Shown here in pieces: positions 24,040-33,011 of a stretch of 33,122 nucleotides of DNA; positions within the stretch are counted from its first letter, which is position 1; each line of letters begins with the position of its first letter. Position numbers and translations under genes: made by a program. The notes below the pieces were generated by a model. The model was not told where the DNA came from and did no database searches. It worked only from the letters and a program-made list of their open reading frames with translations. The stretch is from a virus. The stretch is taken from the IMG/VR virus record IMGVR_UViG_3300022752_000236, positions 1 through 33,122 of that record. One strand, given 5' to 3'.

Positions 24040-27000
24040 TTATATAGTTAGAGCCTGTGCCCTAAAGTGTACAGAACCAGAAGTAAATCCTGTGATATTT
24101 CCAACACTTACCTGAACCTGCCCAGCGGCGGTCACATTAAATCCGATTCCTGTAATAAGATCTCCGGTAAATTCGGTTGAAACCTCCCAAGAAGCACCTT
24201 TTTGAATTCCATCCAACGTATATTTTGCATATAGATTGGAGGTGGCGCTAATTCCAATAGTTAGTTCAGCCTTAAAACCACGATTTGTGGCGTTTGCAAA
24301 AGAAAGACCCGTGATGCTTTGGTTTGCTGTATTATTTACAAGCCCCGACCAAGAAGACTCTGGAATATCACCAAGCACCTTTTGCTTAGGTGTTGAAATG
24401 TTAACAAGGATTTTACCCTGAGTTGGGTGTGCGTAAGCAACAACACCGACTTCAACTTCATAATTTGGAGAAACCGGAGGAGTTGCGGTGAGTTCACCGG
24501 CAGTTGTTGCTGATAAATAAATTGTTTGTCCCGCAATAAACGTGTTTGTGCTGACGTTTTCAAGAACACCAAACGTGAGAGCATCTGTAAAAGCACCATC
24601 AAGAACGTCTTGCTGTGTGATTGCAATAACTTGAGCGGTGGAAGCGGAGTTAGCGTTTGCAAGAGCAATTGTGGGATATTGCGATGTTGCTCCGTTAACG
24701 TAAACAGCTTTTCCTTTAAGAATGGTTGAACCGGTTACGTTTTTTGCACGAATAAAACTTGTGTATCCAAGGCGAGCTGCTACACCGGTAATGTCTGTGT
24801 AATAAGAAAGAGCATTGGCCTGTTGATCGTAAAAAAGACGAGCTTGTGTATACGTTGTTCCTGCACCATTTGTAAAATCAATGTAATCAGCGCTGGAAAC
24901 GTGACCGGTTAACGCGATGCTGTTCTGTGCAGTAAGAAGCGCCGAGAAGGTCTTAGCTCCGTTAATTGTTTGAGCACCTTCGCTCATCACAAAGTTGGCG
25001 TTTGCTCCAACATCTGGAACAGTATACGTTAAGTTTGCAGCAACGCTTGCTGGAGGCGTAATGGTGAGGGTATTTTGACCGTTTGCAAGCGCTTCAGAAA
25101 GGGTAATGGTGCCACGATTTGGAAGGCGAAGACTTCCTGTATCGCTCGTTAGTCCAACGGCAATAACCGTTGCTGCAAATCCGCCACCAAGACCAGCATT
25201 TACGTTATTTGAATGGTAAAAATAACCTGTTCCAGTGACTGAAGAAGTTGCGGCTGGAACAATGAATCCGCAGTTTGTGGCAGCAACACCAAGAACATTT
25301 GTGCTTGTTGTTGTAATTGCGGGGCCAGAATTAGTTGTAATCGAACAAACTGAAATAGCGCCAGTTGAAGTTTGAGTAAACGAAAGAAGACCGCTAATTT
25401 CAGTATTAGAAGCGGTAAAAAGAGCACCATCAGAAACAGTCGCTGCAGTTCCAGCTGCGCCACTTTGTGTGATTACCGAATTTCTAATGTCCACCCAACC
25501 AGCAGAAAGCGTAATTGGAATCTTAACGGCGCTTGCTTCAATTAAAAACTGACAATTGTTAACTGTGACTTTACTATTTGTTCCACTGTTGTCAGCAAGA
25601 AGGATTGAATTTGCTGAAGAATAAAAGTAACAATCCTGAAAATGAATGCGTTGTGGATTTGTTCCAGTAAAACGAATAAAACTGTCGGCTGCTTTTGTAA
25701 AAAAGATGCTGCTGACGTAAACAAGCGAAAGGGTAGCAGCGGCGTCCGGAGTATTACTTAACTTATTAAAAGTAAGCGAACCGGTAATGCGAGTCATCTG
25801 GTTAAGCTGCGAGTCTTCTCCAACAAGGAAAATACCGGTCTTAGAGATCGTAAGATCTTCAGTAAAAGTGCCGTGTACGAAGATAAACTTTGGAGACGCA
25901 TAAGAAGCACCAGCAGTTTCAGCCGCATTAATTGCGGCCTGAATGCTAGAATATTGACTTCTTCCATCGTTACTAACGTGATAATGAGCGTTACTAAACT
26001 TAGCGTAATCAAATGACAGCGCACCACTGCCATCCGTAGTTAGCCCTTGATATTGAAGTCCATCATCAACAGGAAGAGTTAAAGTATAACTACCAGCAAG
26101 AGTCGGAGCTTGAACGGTAACTGTTTGGGTTCCAACACCCGGATCTTCAAGAATGAGAGATGTTTGCGACTTTAAAGAGCCGCTAAATGTTTTATCTCCA
26201 GCAAAAGTTTGAGTTCCAGTGCTTACAACACCCGGATTGCTTGCATTAGCTGGTTGTAAAGTAATCTGTTGACCACTGAGAGACGCACCGTTGCCATTAG
26301 GCGAGCTACCGACCGCAGCCAGTGTCACAGGGTCATGTGACGATTGGTTGATCGTTATACCCGAAGCTCCGGGCGTAATTGTCGCAATACCAGCAGTATT
26401 AGGAGCTTTTAATCCCCAGCTATTGCGGTCAGCGCTAACTTCAACGTAACCGGTAATGCTGCCGTTTTCTTCAACATCAATCCCCGCTGTAGCGCCGCTC
26501 CCCACGGAGCCACCGGAATTAAGTGTAATATTTTTATCAGTAACGTTAAGATTTGTTACTGTTTGGTTGATGGTGGTCCCAACGATATTAACAGTAGCGC
26601 CAGAGCGACCAATATTAACAACGTCGGCATTCGATCCGCCAATCGTAAGGGTATCAGTTCCAGCTGTTGCAGTAACATCAATCCCACCATCCGTGTTTAC
26701 CGTGCTTGAAAGTGTTTTAGCACCGTTAATTGTTTGAGCTGATTCTGTAAGGACAACAGAAGAATCCGCGCCAGCGTCTGGAATTGTAACAATGCGATTA
26801 GCTGCTGGATTTGGAGCGTTTAAAGTCGTTGTCTTAGTCGTCCCAAGAACAAGTTGATTCGACGCTTCATCGATTTTAACTTGGTCGAGAAACGTTTTAG
26901 CGCCCGCAAGAGACTGAGTAGTAGTAGATACTCCACCGGGATTTGTCGCATCAGCGGGTTGAAGAACAAGAGTTCTACGTCGAATATTCGCGGTAGAATC

Positions 27001-27267
27001 GTCCGTTCCAATTGTTTGACCCTGCGCGTTTGGCGTAGAGCCAAAAGTCGCCGACGTAATCCCCGTGTCAACCCAGCGACTACTTGTCGCATCCCAAACA
27101 TAAATCTTGTCTGTATCAAGTGTTACGCGTGCTTCACCATTTGAATTCCCTACAAGCGGAAGAGCTGCTTCATTAGCAACCGGTTCACGCCATTCTGCGG
27201 CACCAGCGGCACCGCCGCCGGTCAGATCGAGGCCAGAGAAAATCAAAGGGTTAAAGCCGTATCCCAC
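24040..27267 (-). CDS. Tail fibre/spike protein with central beta-helix, 1075 aa
   Basis: The N-terminal 1-80 part probably attaches to the tail (WREPVANEAALPLVGNSNGE). Residues 100-420 are fibre-type repeats: four copies of a unit like TxxxxGAKTFS (near 116, 178, 352 and 766) and two copies of LQPAxAxNPGxVS (102 and 337). Residues 428-690, beginning with YHVSNDGRSQYSSIQAAINA, look like a right-handed beta-helix as in depolymerase tail spikes. Then comes a 110-residue module (GKAVYVNGATSQYPTIALAN...), related by eye to one in the 538-aa fibre. The final 95 residues resemble the end of the 177-aa protein. Start is GTG with AAGAGG 8 nt upstream. Function: host receptor recognition, possibly polysaccharide cleavage. 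Confidence 0.75.
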   Translation of the reverse strand: MGYGFNPLIFSGLDLTGGGAAGAAEWREPVANEAALPLVGNSNGEARVTLDTDKIYVWDATSSRWVDTGITSATFGSTPNAQGQTIGTDDSTANIRRRTLVLQPADATNPGGVSTTTQSLAGAKTFLDQVKIDEASNQLVLGTTKTTTLNAPNPAANRIVTIPDAGADSSVVLTESAQTINGAKTLSSTVNTDGGIDVTATAGTDTLTIGGSNADVVNIGRSGATVNIVGTTINQTVTNLNVTDKNITLNSGGSVGSGATAGIDVEENGSITGYVEVSADRNSWGLKAPNTAGIATITPGASGITINQSSHDPVTLAAVGSSPNGNGASLSGQQITLQPANASNPGVVSTGTQTFAGDKTFSGSLKSQTSLILEDPGVGTQTVTVQAPTLAGSYTLTLPVDDGLQYQGLTTDGSGALSFDYAKFSNAHYHVSNDGRSQYSSIQAAINAAETAGASYASPKFIFVHGTFTEDLTISKTGIFLVGEDSQLNQMTRITGSLTFNKLSNTPDAAATLSLVYVSSIFFTKAADSFIRFTGTNPQRIHFQDCYFYSSANSILLADNSGTNSKVTVNNCQFLIEASAVKIPITLSAGWVDIRNSVITQSGAAGTAATVSDGALFTASNTEISGLLSFTQTSTGAISVCSITTNSGPAITTTSTNVLGVAATNCGFIVPAATSSVTGTGYFYHSNNVNAGLGGGFAATVIAVGLTSDTGSLRLPNRGTITLSEALANGQNTLTITPPASVAANLTYTVPDVGANANFVMSEGAQTINGAKTFSALLTAQNSIALTGHVSSADYIDFTNGAGTTYTQARLFYDQQANALSYYTDITGVAARLGYTSFIRAKNVTGSTILKGKAVYVNGATSQYPTIALANANSASTAQVIAITQQDVLDGAFTDALTFGVLENVSTNTFIAGQTIYLSATTAGELTATPPVSPNYEVEVGVVAYAHPTQGKILVNISTPKQKVLGDIPESSWSGLVNNTANQSITGLSFANATNRGFKAELTIGISATSNLYAKYTLDGIQKGASWEVSTEFTGDLITGIGFNVTAAGQVQVSVGNITGFTSGSVHFRAQALTI

Positions 27268-27276
27268 AAAAACCTC

Positions 27277-27537
27277 TTACGCTATGCGCTCAACAGAAGC
27301 AAGAATTGCTTTAGATGACGTAGTATAGATTACACGAATTGTGTATAAAAGGGTAGTGCCGTCGTAAAAACTGTAATCGTCACCAACCGTAAGATAATCA
27401 GAACGCGTGATTCTGTGTCCTACTTTACCAACGATAAATCCATTGACGCTTAAAGTCTTGTCAACGTCGTTATACGCACCCTGAAGGGTTTGCGAATAAT
27501 CTTTTTCCGATAACGGTTTAGTCGTTTCAACAGACAT
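27277..27537 (-). CDS. Small virion-associated protein, 86 aa
   Basis: The sequence SEKDYSQTLQGAYNDVDKTL then SVNGFIVGKVGHRI, and a strand-rich second half with DYSFYDGTTLLYTIRVIYT, describes a small alpha/beta protein of the type frequently found beside tail fibre genes in podovirus genomes. Exact function unknown. It begins 1 nt after the stop of the small gene upstream and ends 9 nt before the fibre GTG start, whose ribosome-binding site overlaps its stop codon. Confidence 0.6.
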   Translation of the reverse strand: MSVETTKPLSEKDYSQTLQGAYNDVDKTLSVNGFIVGKVGHRITRSDYLTVGDDYSFYDGTTLLYTIRVIYTTSSKAILASVERIA

Positions 27538-27538
27538 A

Positions 27539-27712
27539 TTATTCTTTCTTCATTGCTTTCTTAAGCAGAGGAAATTTCTTTTTGCCACCGGGAGACTTGC
27601 GGGCTTCTGCAAGAGAGGCCGCGATTGCTTGCTTCTGCTCGTGACCACTGCGCATCATTTCGCGAATATTTTCGCTAACTACTTTTTGAGAAGAACCTTT
27701 TTTAAGCGGCAC
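27539..27712 (-). CDS. Small basic phage protein, 57 aa
   Basis: A short gene between two tail genes. It reads MPLKKGSSQKVVSENIREMM, then RSGHEQKQAIAASLAEARKS and a basic tail with KKKFPLLKKAMKKE. The pattern of a basic start, SENIxxxxxxGxxQKQAxAxxxxxA and a Lys-rich end recurs in small proteins of many tailed phages, whose role I do not know. The start is GTG at 27712, 6 nt after the upstream stop, with AAGG upstream overlapping that stop; the stop TAA is 1 nt before the next gene. Close packing in the gap supports expression. Confidence 0.8.
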   Translation of the reverse strand: MPLKKGSSQKVVSENIREMMRSGHEQKQAIAASLAEARKSPGGKKKFPLLKKAMKKE

Positions 27713-27718
27713 AGTTAA

Positions 27719-29890
27719 CTACCTTGAACGAATCCAAACGTTTGATGATGCGTTAGCAGATAACGCACCGCCCGCATAATTCAAAGACGTGCTTGGGCGA
27801 ATGTCAATATAATCACCCGCGTTTAGTTGAACCAAAGTGCTACAAGCAAGATTAAAACCCGGCGTAGCTGGGCCATAATTTATTAATTTATACGCAGATC
27901 CGTTTTTATACAGCGTGATATATACGTTTGTTCCTGCTGTCTGGTTGCCCACAAATCCCACGGTGTACCAATCAGACCGGGGGGCTGTAAATCTCCAAGA
28001 TACCCCCGTTGTTACGGTACCGTGACTATCAAACTCTTTTGAATCAAAATTAAATGGCGCGGTGGTACTTGCGGTTCCGTTTGCGCTCGCCCAATATGAC
28101 GCAGCAATTTGCTCACTCGCGGCAATGGCGGACGGGCCGGAAAGTCGAAACAATGAAAGACTATTAACAATAGATGAAACAAAAACAGGGCTTGTGCAGT
28201 CGGTTCGAAGCCGAATGGTCAGAAGATCCCCTGCCTTCAAGTTCGGGATTAGGACACTTCCTGCAATGTATTGGTTGTTTGCGGTCGGTTTACTCGGAGT
28301 TTCTGCAACCTGAGTACCGTTCACAACGTAACAAATTTCCCAAAATGTCCCTCCGGTTCCCTGAGTTTCAAACTTAGCAGAACACGAATAGTCACCGGCA
28401 ACCGGAATGGTGATAACACCATTTGAATAGATGCCATGAGAATCTTTCGTTGGAGTTGTGTTCCAGTTAACAGTAGTACAACTTGAAAACGCCAAAGCTA
28501 TTGTTCCGGTAGGCGTAATTCCTGAGGTTGGATTGATCGAAAAATCAACCACCCTCGTATCCGTGTCATTCGACATTTGGACTGAGGATGACCAGCCGAG
28601 GATTGGTGTCCTTAGAAATAAACGAAACCCTACCGAAGAATCAGAAAAGGCGAAGTTAGTCCCCCATCCTTCGTCAACCTCGGAACCTCCCGCTCCGGCA
28701 CTAGTTTGAGAGGATGTAACAATTGCATAAAACTGATTTGAACTATAAGCGAATAATTCAAGATTGGCATTATATCCGGTGGCAGAATTCCACTGCAGCT
28801 GCCCGTATCCAATAGAACTTACCGCCCCAGCTCTACCAGACTGAATCAATCCGCCACTAGTGGTCACTTTTCCGGTATCAAACGAAAATCCAGATGGAAG
28901 ACTAAAAAGATATGTTCCTGTTCCTGCCGTACCAGCTGTTGACTGAGCATATTCATAAACAAGCTCTGCAGAGTCCCCCACTCGCCTCATTAAAACCCTG
29001 TCTACAGACCTTGTTCCACCCTTTGTTGGAGCAGTGGTTGTTGCTCCAATTGTTATCGCTCCCATGTTTTGAGTGTCCGTCACCGGAGCGCCATATTGTA
29101 CAACTTGTGGACCAAGCACAAAGTCATCAAGATATACAGTAATAGCACCGGTTGATGCATTAGGGAAATAAACGGCTAGACGAACCTGTGTCGCATCCGA
29201 AGGAACTTGAAATGTTCCAGCCGCTTTTGCGGTAACGGCAGCGACAGAAGATGCTGTATTAACACTCCATACGCCAGCGGGTTGAATCCACGTGCCAGCA
29301 AGTGCTCCATCAACCACATAGATCGCAACGCCGATTGAGTTGCTGGATGTACCAGAAAAGTTACCGTTAGACGCACCGGAAGTGACGCGGTAGTAAAAGC
29401 TAAAAGTTTGTACAGACGCTTGCGCTTCAAGGTCAAGAGTAAGGGCATCAGTAACGAGCATGTCACCGGCAGTTGTTGCTGCGCTTGATGCTAGAGAAAG
29501 AGATGCAACACCAGAAAGTTGACCACTTGTGACAATCGTGCGTGAAAGAGTACCGGCAGCGGCAGTCCATGAGCCAGATGCTTGATTTGGAAGTTTTGTT
29601 GTGGCGTCAAGAGTGGAGCGAGCGAGATTCCAGCCGGAAGTGCTGCTGTTCTCAAAGTTACCGTTTGTGATGTAATTCTTTACCCCCGAAGCTGAAGCAC
29701 TTACTTCAACCCAGTTTCCTGCACCCAGATCGGTTGCAAACGAAGCTGTAGAGGTATGAGCAATCAAACAACGATAAAGCTTATCGCTATTGATGACAAG
29801 TTGATTGACAACGTAAGAAGTACTTGATGCCCAAATTGTTGCCAATTCTTGCATCGATGTAAAGTGATTTAGTGTTCTGCTGTATGCCAT
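27719..29890 (-). CDS. Tail fibre protein with carbohydrate-binding-like domains, 723 aa
   Basis: Residues 19-63 (W, then SYVVNQLVINSDKLYRCLIA and a final GNWVEV) resemble the small CBM5/12-like carbohydrate-binding fold. Residues 72-262, starting KNYITNGNFENSSTSGWNLA, look like a beta-sandwich carbohydrate-binding module. Then follow about 120 residues of trimer-forming type and at least two C1q/TNF-like sandwich modules toward the end (for example TGTIALAFSS, AGDYSCSAKFET and DWYTVGFVGN). Such a protein would bind host surface glycans. The first residues (YSRTLNHFTSMQELATIWAS) may be the attachment to the tail. AAGGAT precedes the ATG. Confidence 0.7.
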   Translation of the reverse strand: MAYSRTLNHFTSMQELATIWASSTSYVVNQLVINSDKLYRCLIAHTSTASFATDLGAGNWVEVSASASGVKNYITNGNFENSSTSGWNLARSTLDATTKLPNQASGSWTAAAGTLSRTIVTSGQLSGVASLSLASSAATTAGDMLVTDALTLDLEAQASVQTFSFYYRVTSGASNGNFSGTSSNSIGVAIYVVDGALAGTWIQPAGVWSVNTASSVAAVTAKAAGTFQVPSDATQVRLAVYFPNASTGAITVYLDDFVLGPQVVQYGAPVTDTQNMGAITIGATTTAPTKGGTRSVDRVLMRRVGDSAELVYEYAQSTAGTAGTGTYLFSLPSGFSFDTGKVTTSGGLIQSGRAGAVSSIGYGQLQWNSATGYNANLELFAYSSNQFYAIVTSSQTSAGAGGSEVDEGWGTNFAFSDSSVGFRLFLRTPILGWSSSVQMSNDTDTRVVDFSINPTSGITPTGTIALAFSSCTTVNWNTTPTKDSHGIYSNGVITIPVAGDYSCSAKFETQGTGGTFWEICYVVNGTQVAETPSKPTANNQYIAGSVLIPNLKAGDLLTIRLRTDCTSPVFVSSIVNSLSLFRLSGPSAIAASEQIAASYWASANGTASTTAPFNFDSKEFDSHGTVTTGVSWRFTAPRSDWYTVGFVGNQTAGTNVYITLYKNGSAYKLINYGPATPGFNLACSTLVQLNAGDYIDIRPSTSLNYAGGALSANASSNVWIRSR

Positions 29891-29893
29891 ATA

Positions 29894-30103
29894 TTATCCT
29901 TCAGCAACCTTACTTTGAATCTTATTATCAACGATTTCAAGTTCTGGACGAAGAACGGAAACCCATTGGTCATCAACAAATGCAACCGTGTAGTGATCAG
30001 TTTGATCAGGAAGAGAACCGGCAACGGAATGCTCCGGCTGTTCATCGGCTTCAATCGATTCTACGTATAACAAAGTGTCTGGGTCGTATTTGTGATAAAG
30101 CAT
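29894..30103 (-). CDS. Small tail fibre-associated protein, 69 aa
   Basis: Unrecognised by name. The sequence (LYHKYDPDTLLYVESIEADE, then TVAFVDDQWVSVLRPELEIV) is a small acidic strand-rich protein of the kind often found next to collar or fibre genes; it may assist fibre assembly. It starts 1 nt after the stop of the collar gene and ends 3 nt before the next fibre gene, so it is part of one message. Confidence 0.55.
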   Translation of the reverse strand: MLYHKYDPDTLLYVESIEADEQPEHSVAGSLPDQTDHYTVAFVDDQWVSVLRPELEIVDNKIQSKVAEG

Positions 30104-30104
30104 A

Positions 30105-30824
30105 TTAGAATTTGATGATGTAGTTTACGGAGATGTTGGAAGGGCGGGTTTCATTGCCCCCATTGGAACCAGTCGTTCCTGAGTAGTTTGGAGATCCCCA
30201 ATTAGAGCCCGACGCTAAATTTCCCATGCTTGGTCCCGCCGTGGTACTGTGTCCATGACTCATAAATGCATGATCTTGATAAGCACCGACGTTTGCCGCT
30301 GAATTTCCACCCACAGTGTTTGCAGCACGAGAAGCAGCATCCGGATCTTCATATTGCACAATCACAGCGCTATTAGCTCCGCTAATTGCAGCGCGAGTGC
30401 CAGCAATCGCGTTTGCTTTAGAAGTAGCAAAAGCGAGAGTATTTTCGTTTACAACAATTACCCAATAATCAGTTGATGCAGCAAGACCGGAAAGAGTTCC
30501 GCTTGAAAGACGCGCTTTAACGCCCGTGCGATTAAAACCGTGGGAAGTAAAGGTCGCTTGATTGCTTGATGCAGTTCCACTTCCCGTTACCGAAATGTTA
30601 CTACCTCTTCCGCGAAGAAACGTCCATCGATAATCGGGAAGATTAAAAGTGGTTGATCCATCGCCAGAGCCGTGGGATGTTCCAATTGCAGCAAATAGCG
30701 CGGCGTATGTTGTGCGATTCACCGCACTTCCGTCGCAAATAAGCCATCCTTCTGGTGCGCTTGCACCTGCATACGGAAGAACAGCGGCTGGTGGAATAAT
30801 TTCTGATATTGCTAAAAATCCCAT
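30105..30824 (-). CDS. Tail collar domain protein, 239 aa
   Basis: The first 72 residues form the phage tail collar domain: GASAPEGWLICDGSAVNR, SxxF followed by LPDYRWTFLRG. The end (ETRPSNISVNYIIKF) is the usual last strand of such proteins. Between these lies an insert (about 90-155) with the same HG-type module as in the nozzle-like protein: TFTSHGFNRTGVKARLSSGT, then STDYWVIVVNENTLAFATS. The protein is part of short tail fibre or collar structures that contact the host. Start with AAGG about 9 nt before. Confidence 0.8.
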   Translation of the reverse strand: MGFLAISEIIPPAAVLPYAGASAPEGWLICDGSAVNRTTYAALFAAIGTSHGSGDGSTTFNLPDYRWTFLRGRGSNISVTGSGTASSNQATFTSHGFNRTGVKARLSSGTLSGLAASTDYWVIVVNENTLAFATSKANAIAGTRAAISGANSAVIVQYEDPDAASRAANTVGGNSAANVGAYQDHAFMSHGHSTTAGPSMGNLASGSNWGSPNYSGTTGSNGGNETRPSNISVNYIIKF

Positions 30825-30833
30825 AATTAAACC

Positions 30834-32450
30834 TTAGATTAAGAAGAAATTAGTTCCGTCGCTAATAATGGTTAAACTGCTGTATTGAGAAGCAAGCGAC
30901 TTACTAGCGGCACCGTCAATTGTACCACTTGGCGGACTAATTGTCACAGCATTCAGACTTGAGTCAATCTTTTTAATATGAAACACCTTACCTGAAGTTG
31001 GAGCAGGAAGAGTGATTGTCCTTGTTCCAGCAGAGGCGTTTACAAGAACAGCTGTATATCCATTTGTTAGAGTTGTGTTAGAAGAAACTGTAACAATCGA
31101 AGTGTAAACAATCGGATCGACTTCTGACGTAATTTTAACAGCCGTTGCGCTACCAGCAGCATTAACTGTCAAAGTAGATGCGCTTGTTGCAACACCAAGC
31201 GGAACAACCCATTGACCAGCAAGGGTCGGAGAAGAAGCTTGTGTAGCACCCGGAGTTGCAACGCTTGCAAACACTTGCTTACCAAGAGTAAGACCTGAAA
31301 ATCCGGTAATACCACCACCAACCTGAACGCGAACGGCGCTACCGGCAGAAACGGCATCAAGAGCGAACCCAACAAATTCAATACGAGCATCGTTGGTTGC
31401 ATCAACTTTGTAAACTCGACCCGCCGTGCGCCCACCATCAGCCGCGCCAACGGAAACATATACGGCATCGTTAACCGAAAGAGATTCACCGGCAGTAAGG
31501 TTAACAACAAGATTACCACCAACTCCGCCAATAACCATCCAGCGCGAAGCTGTCGAGTTGTACAAAAGCGTTAGGGATGCATTATTATCAAGGGCAACAG
31601 CACCAGCTGTACCGGTTAGAATACGGTTAGCGGCAGTTGCTCCTGTTTCATTATTAACAACAACGGTGACACCTGTACGGTTAGAAAGAACAACAATTTG
31701 TCCGTCTGTCCCGGCAGGAATACCGTCAATGCTTGCAAGAGAGCCGTTTGTAAGCTGAATGTAAGACTTTGTGGGGGTAGCAACAGTGGCGTTGCTTCCG
31801 GTTGTTGCAGCGTCAGTCTGCGCGTTTAACGCAAGTTTAGAAGTAACCGCAGTAAGGGAAGCAAGCTGAACCTGTCCAGTTCCTTGCGCTTGAACAACAA
31901 GATTTTGATTGCTTGCAGATTGAACAGTAAGAGTTGAGGCTCCACCTGTTACGGTGTTTGTGTCAACGCTAAGTGATTCAAGTTGAACAACGCCAGTTCC
32001 AGCCGCTTGAAGTGAAAGATTACCAGTGCCCTGTGCTTGAACAGTAATGTTTTGATTGCTTGCTGATTGAACCGTAAGAGCGGCAGCACCACCAGTTACA
32101 GTATTTGCGTCAATTGTAAGAGATTCAAGTTGAACCGTTCCTGTGCCACCAGCTTGAAGAGAAAGATTTTGATTGCTTGCTGATTGAACGGTAAGCGCAC
32201 CACCCGCAATACCGGTGATGGTGTCGGCAGTTGGGGTGTTAATGACGGGAGAAGTGAGGGTTTTATTTGTTAAGGTAGCTTGATGTGCTTCGGTAACAAC
32301 GGGAGAGGTGCTAGTACCGTTGTGGTAATTAAGTGTACCATCGGACTCTTTTACCTGTAAATCGCCCTTTTCGCACTGAAGATCAGGCGTAAGAGTAGCT
32401 TTCGGAATAATCCGAAGACCCTCTAAAAATTTACGAAATGAAGTAGCCAC
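30834..32450 (-). CDS. Tail fibre protein with tandem repeats, 538 aa
   Basis: After an N-terminal base (ATSFRKFLEGLRIIPKATLT, then LNYHNGTSTSP and a GTSTSPVVTEAHQATLTNKT stretch like other phage fibres), residues 86-198 hold three repeats starting LTVQSASNQN, each with QAxGTG and QLxSLxxDxNTVTGGA. The middle part has SYIQLTNGSLASIDGIP and a domain near 340-460 (AVYVSVGAADGGR, GFALDAVSAG, GLTLGKQVF, VPLGVA) related by eye to residues 838-955 of the 1075-aa protein. The last 80 residues form a beta end domain. Start is GTG with AGGAG 7 nt upstream. Confidence 0.7.
   Translation of the reverse strand: MATSFRKFLEGLRIIPKATLTPDLQCEKGDLQVKESDGTLNYHNGTSTSPVVTEAHQATLTNKTLTSPVINTPTADTITGIAGGALTVQSASNQNLSLQAGGTGTVQLESLTIDANTVTGGAAALTVQSASNQNITVQAQGTGNLSLQAAGTGVVQLESLSVDTNTVTGGASTLTVQSASNQNLVVQAQGTGQVQLASLTAVTSKLALNAQTDAATTGSNATVATPTKSYIQLTNGSLASIDGIPAGTDGQIVVLSNRTGVTVVVNNETGATAANRILTGTAGAVALDNNASLTLLYNSTASRWMVIGGVGGNLVVNLTAGESLSVNDAVYVSVGAADGGRTAGRVYKVDATNDARIEFVGFALDAVSAGSAVRVQVGGGITGFSGLTLGKQVFASVATPGATQASSPTLAGQWVVPLGVATSASTLTVNAAGSATAVKITSEVDPIVYTSIVTVSSNTTLTNGYTAVLVNASAGTRTITLPAPTSGKVFHIKKIDSSLNAVTISPPSGTIDGAASKSLASQYSSLTIISDGTNFFLI
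31857..32195 (-). repeat. Protein-coding tandem repeats in the fibre gene (3 units)
   Basis: Units start at about 32195, 32078 and 31931. The first is 39 codons; the second is 49 codons because it has an extra 10-residue QAxGTG subunit; the third is incomplete. DNA copies share long matches such as TTTTGATTGCTTGC (plus strand), allowing slippage or recombination that would change the fibre length. Confidence 0.85.
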
Positions 32451-32459
32451 TTAAAACTC

Positions 32460-32993
32460 CTAGCTAGTTTGTGATAGAGCTTGTGCCGCAAACGATAGTT
32501 TGCCTGTATAGTTAGTGCCCGTTAAAGCCTTTACTGTGTAATATACCTGTCCATCGTCATTTATTCTAAAATTAATTCCGGAAATTGTCAACCCATCGCC
32601 TGAACTTCCTTCCGGGGTGAGATTTCCAATAAAATCTCTTTGAATTTCCCATTTTTCATTAAAACCGGCGTTTGGATTATAAACAACGGTAAGAAGCCCT
32701 GTTTCAGTATGATTGCCAGTGGTGCTGTTTCGGTATACGCTATATCTGATATTCGCGGCTCTTACCGAATCTGTTGGAAACGCCAAAGAACGTGATGCGG
32801 TTTGAACCGTTTGTTCGTTGTCGTTGTTTAGAATGTCCATGACTTGTGGAGGAATGTCATTTGGACCAACGATTCCGTTAAGAGCATCCGCCGTATTTTG
32901 AGCAAACTCAATTAGAGCTGGTGCCCAATTTGGAGATTGAGCAGAAGAAGGGAAGTCAATTGGGGTGCTGTTTACTATAATGGTAATTGACAT
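32460..32993 (-). CDS. Tail protein, 177 aa
   Basis: Residues 14-65 (FPSSAQSPNWAPALIEFAQN, TADALNGIVGPNDIPP) are helical and typical of small tail base proteins of environmental podoviruses. Residues 60-177 form a beta domain (RAANIRYSVYRN, GLLTVVYNP, KWEIQRDFIGN, GLTISGINFRINDDGQVYYT, KLSFAAQALS). The same order of strands ends the 1075-aa spike protein, so both use one domain, perhaps for trimerisation or for docking. It is the first gene of the fibre sub-block, under upstream element copy C; AAGG stands before its ATG. Confidence 0.7.
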   Translation of the reverse strand: MSITIIVNSTPIDFPSSAQSPNWAPALIEFAQNTADALNGIVGPNDIPPQVMDILNNDNEQTVQTASRSLAFPTDSVRAANIRYSVYRNSTTGNHTETGLLTVVYNPNAGFNEKWEIQRDFIGNLTPEGSSGDGLTISGINFRINDDGQVYYTVKALTGTNYTGKLSFAAQALSQTS

Positions 32994-33011
32994 AATTGCC
33001 TTACAAATAAA

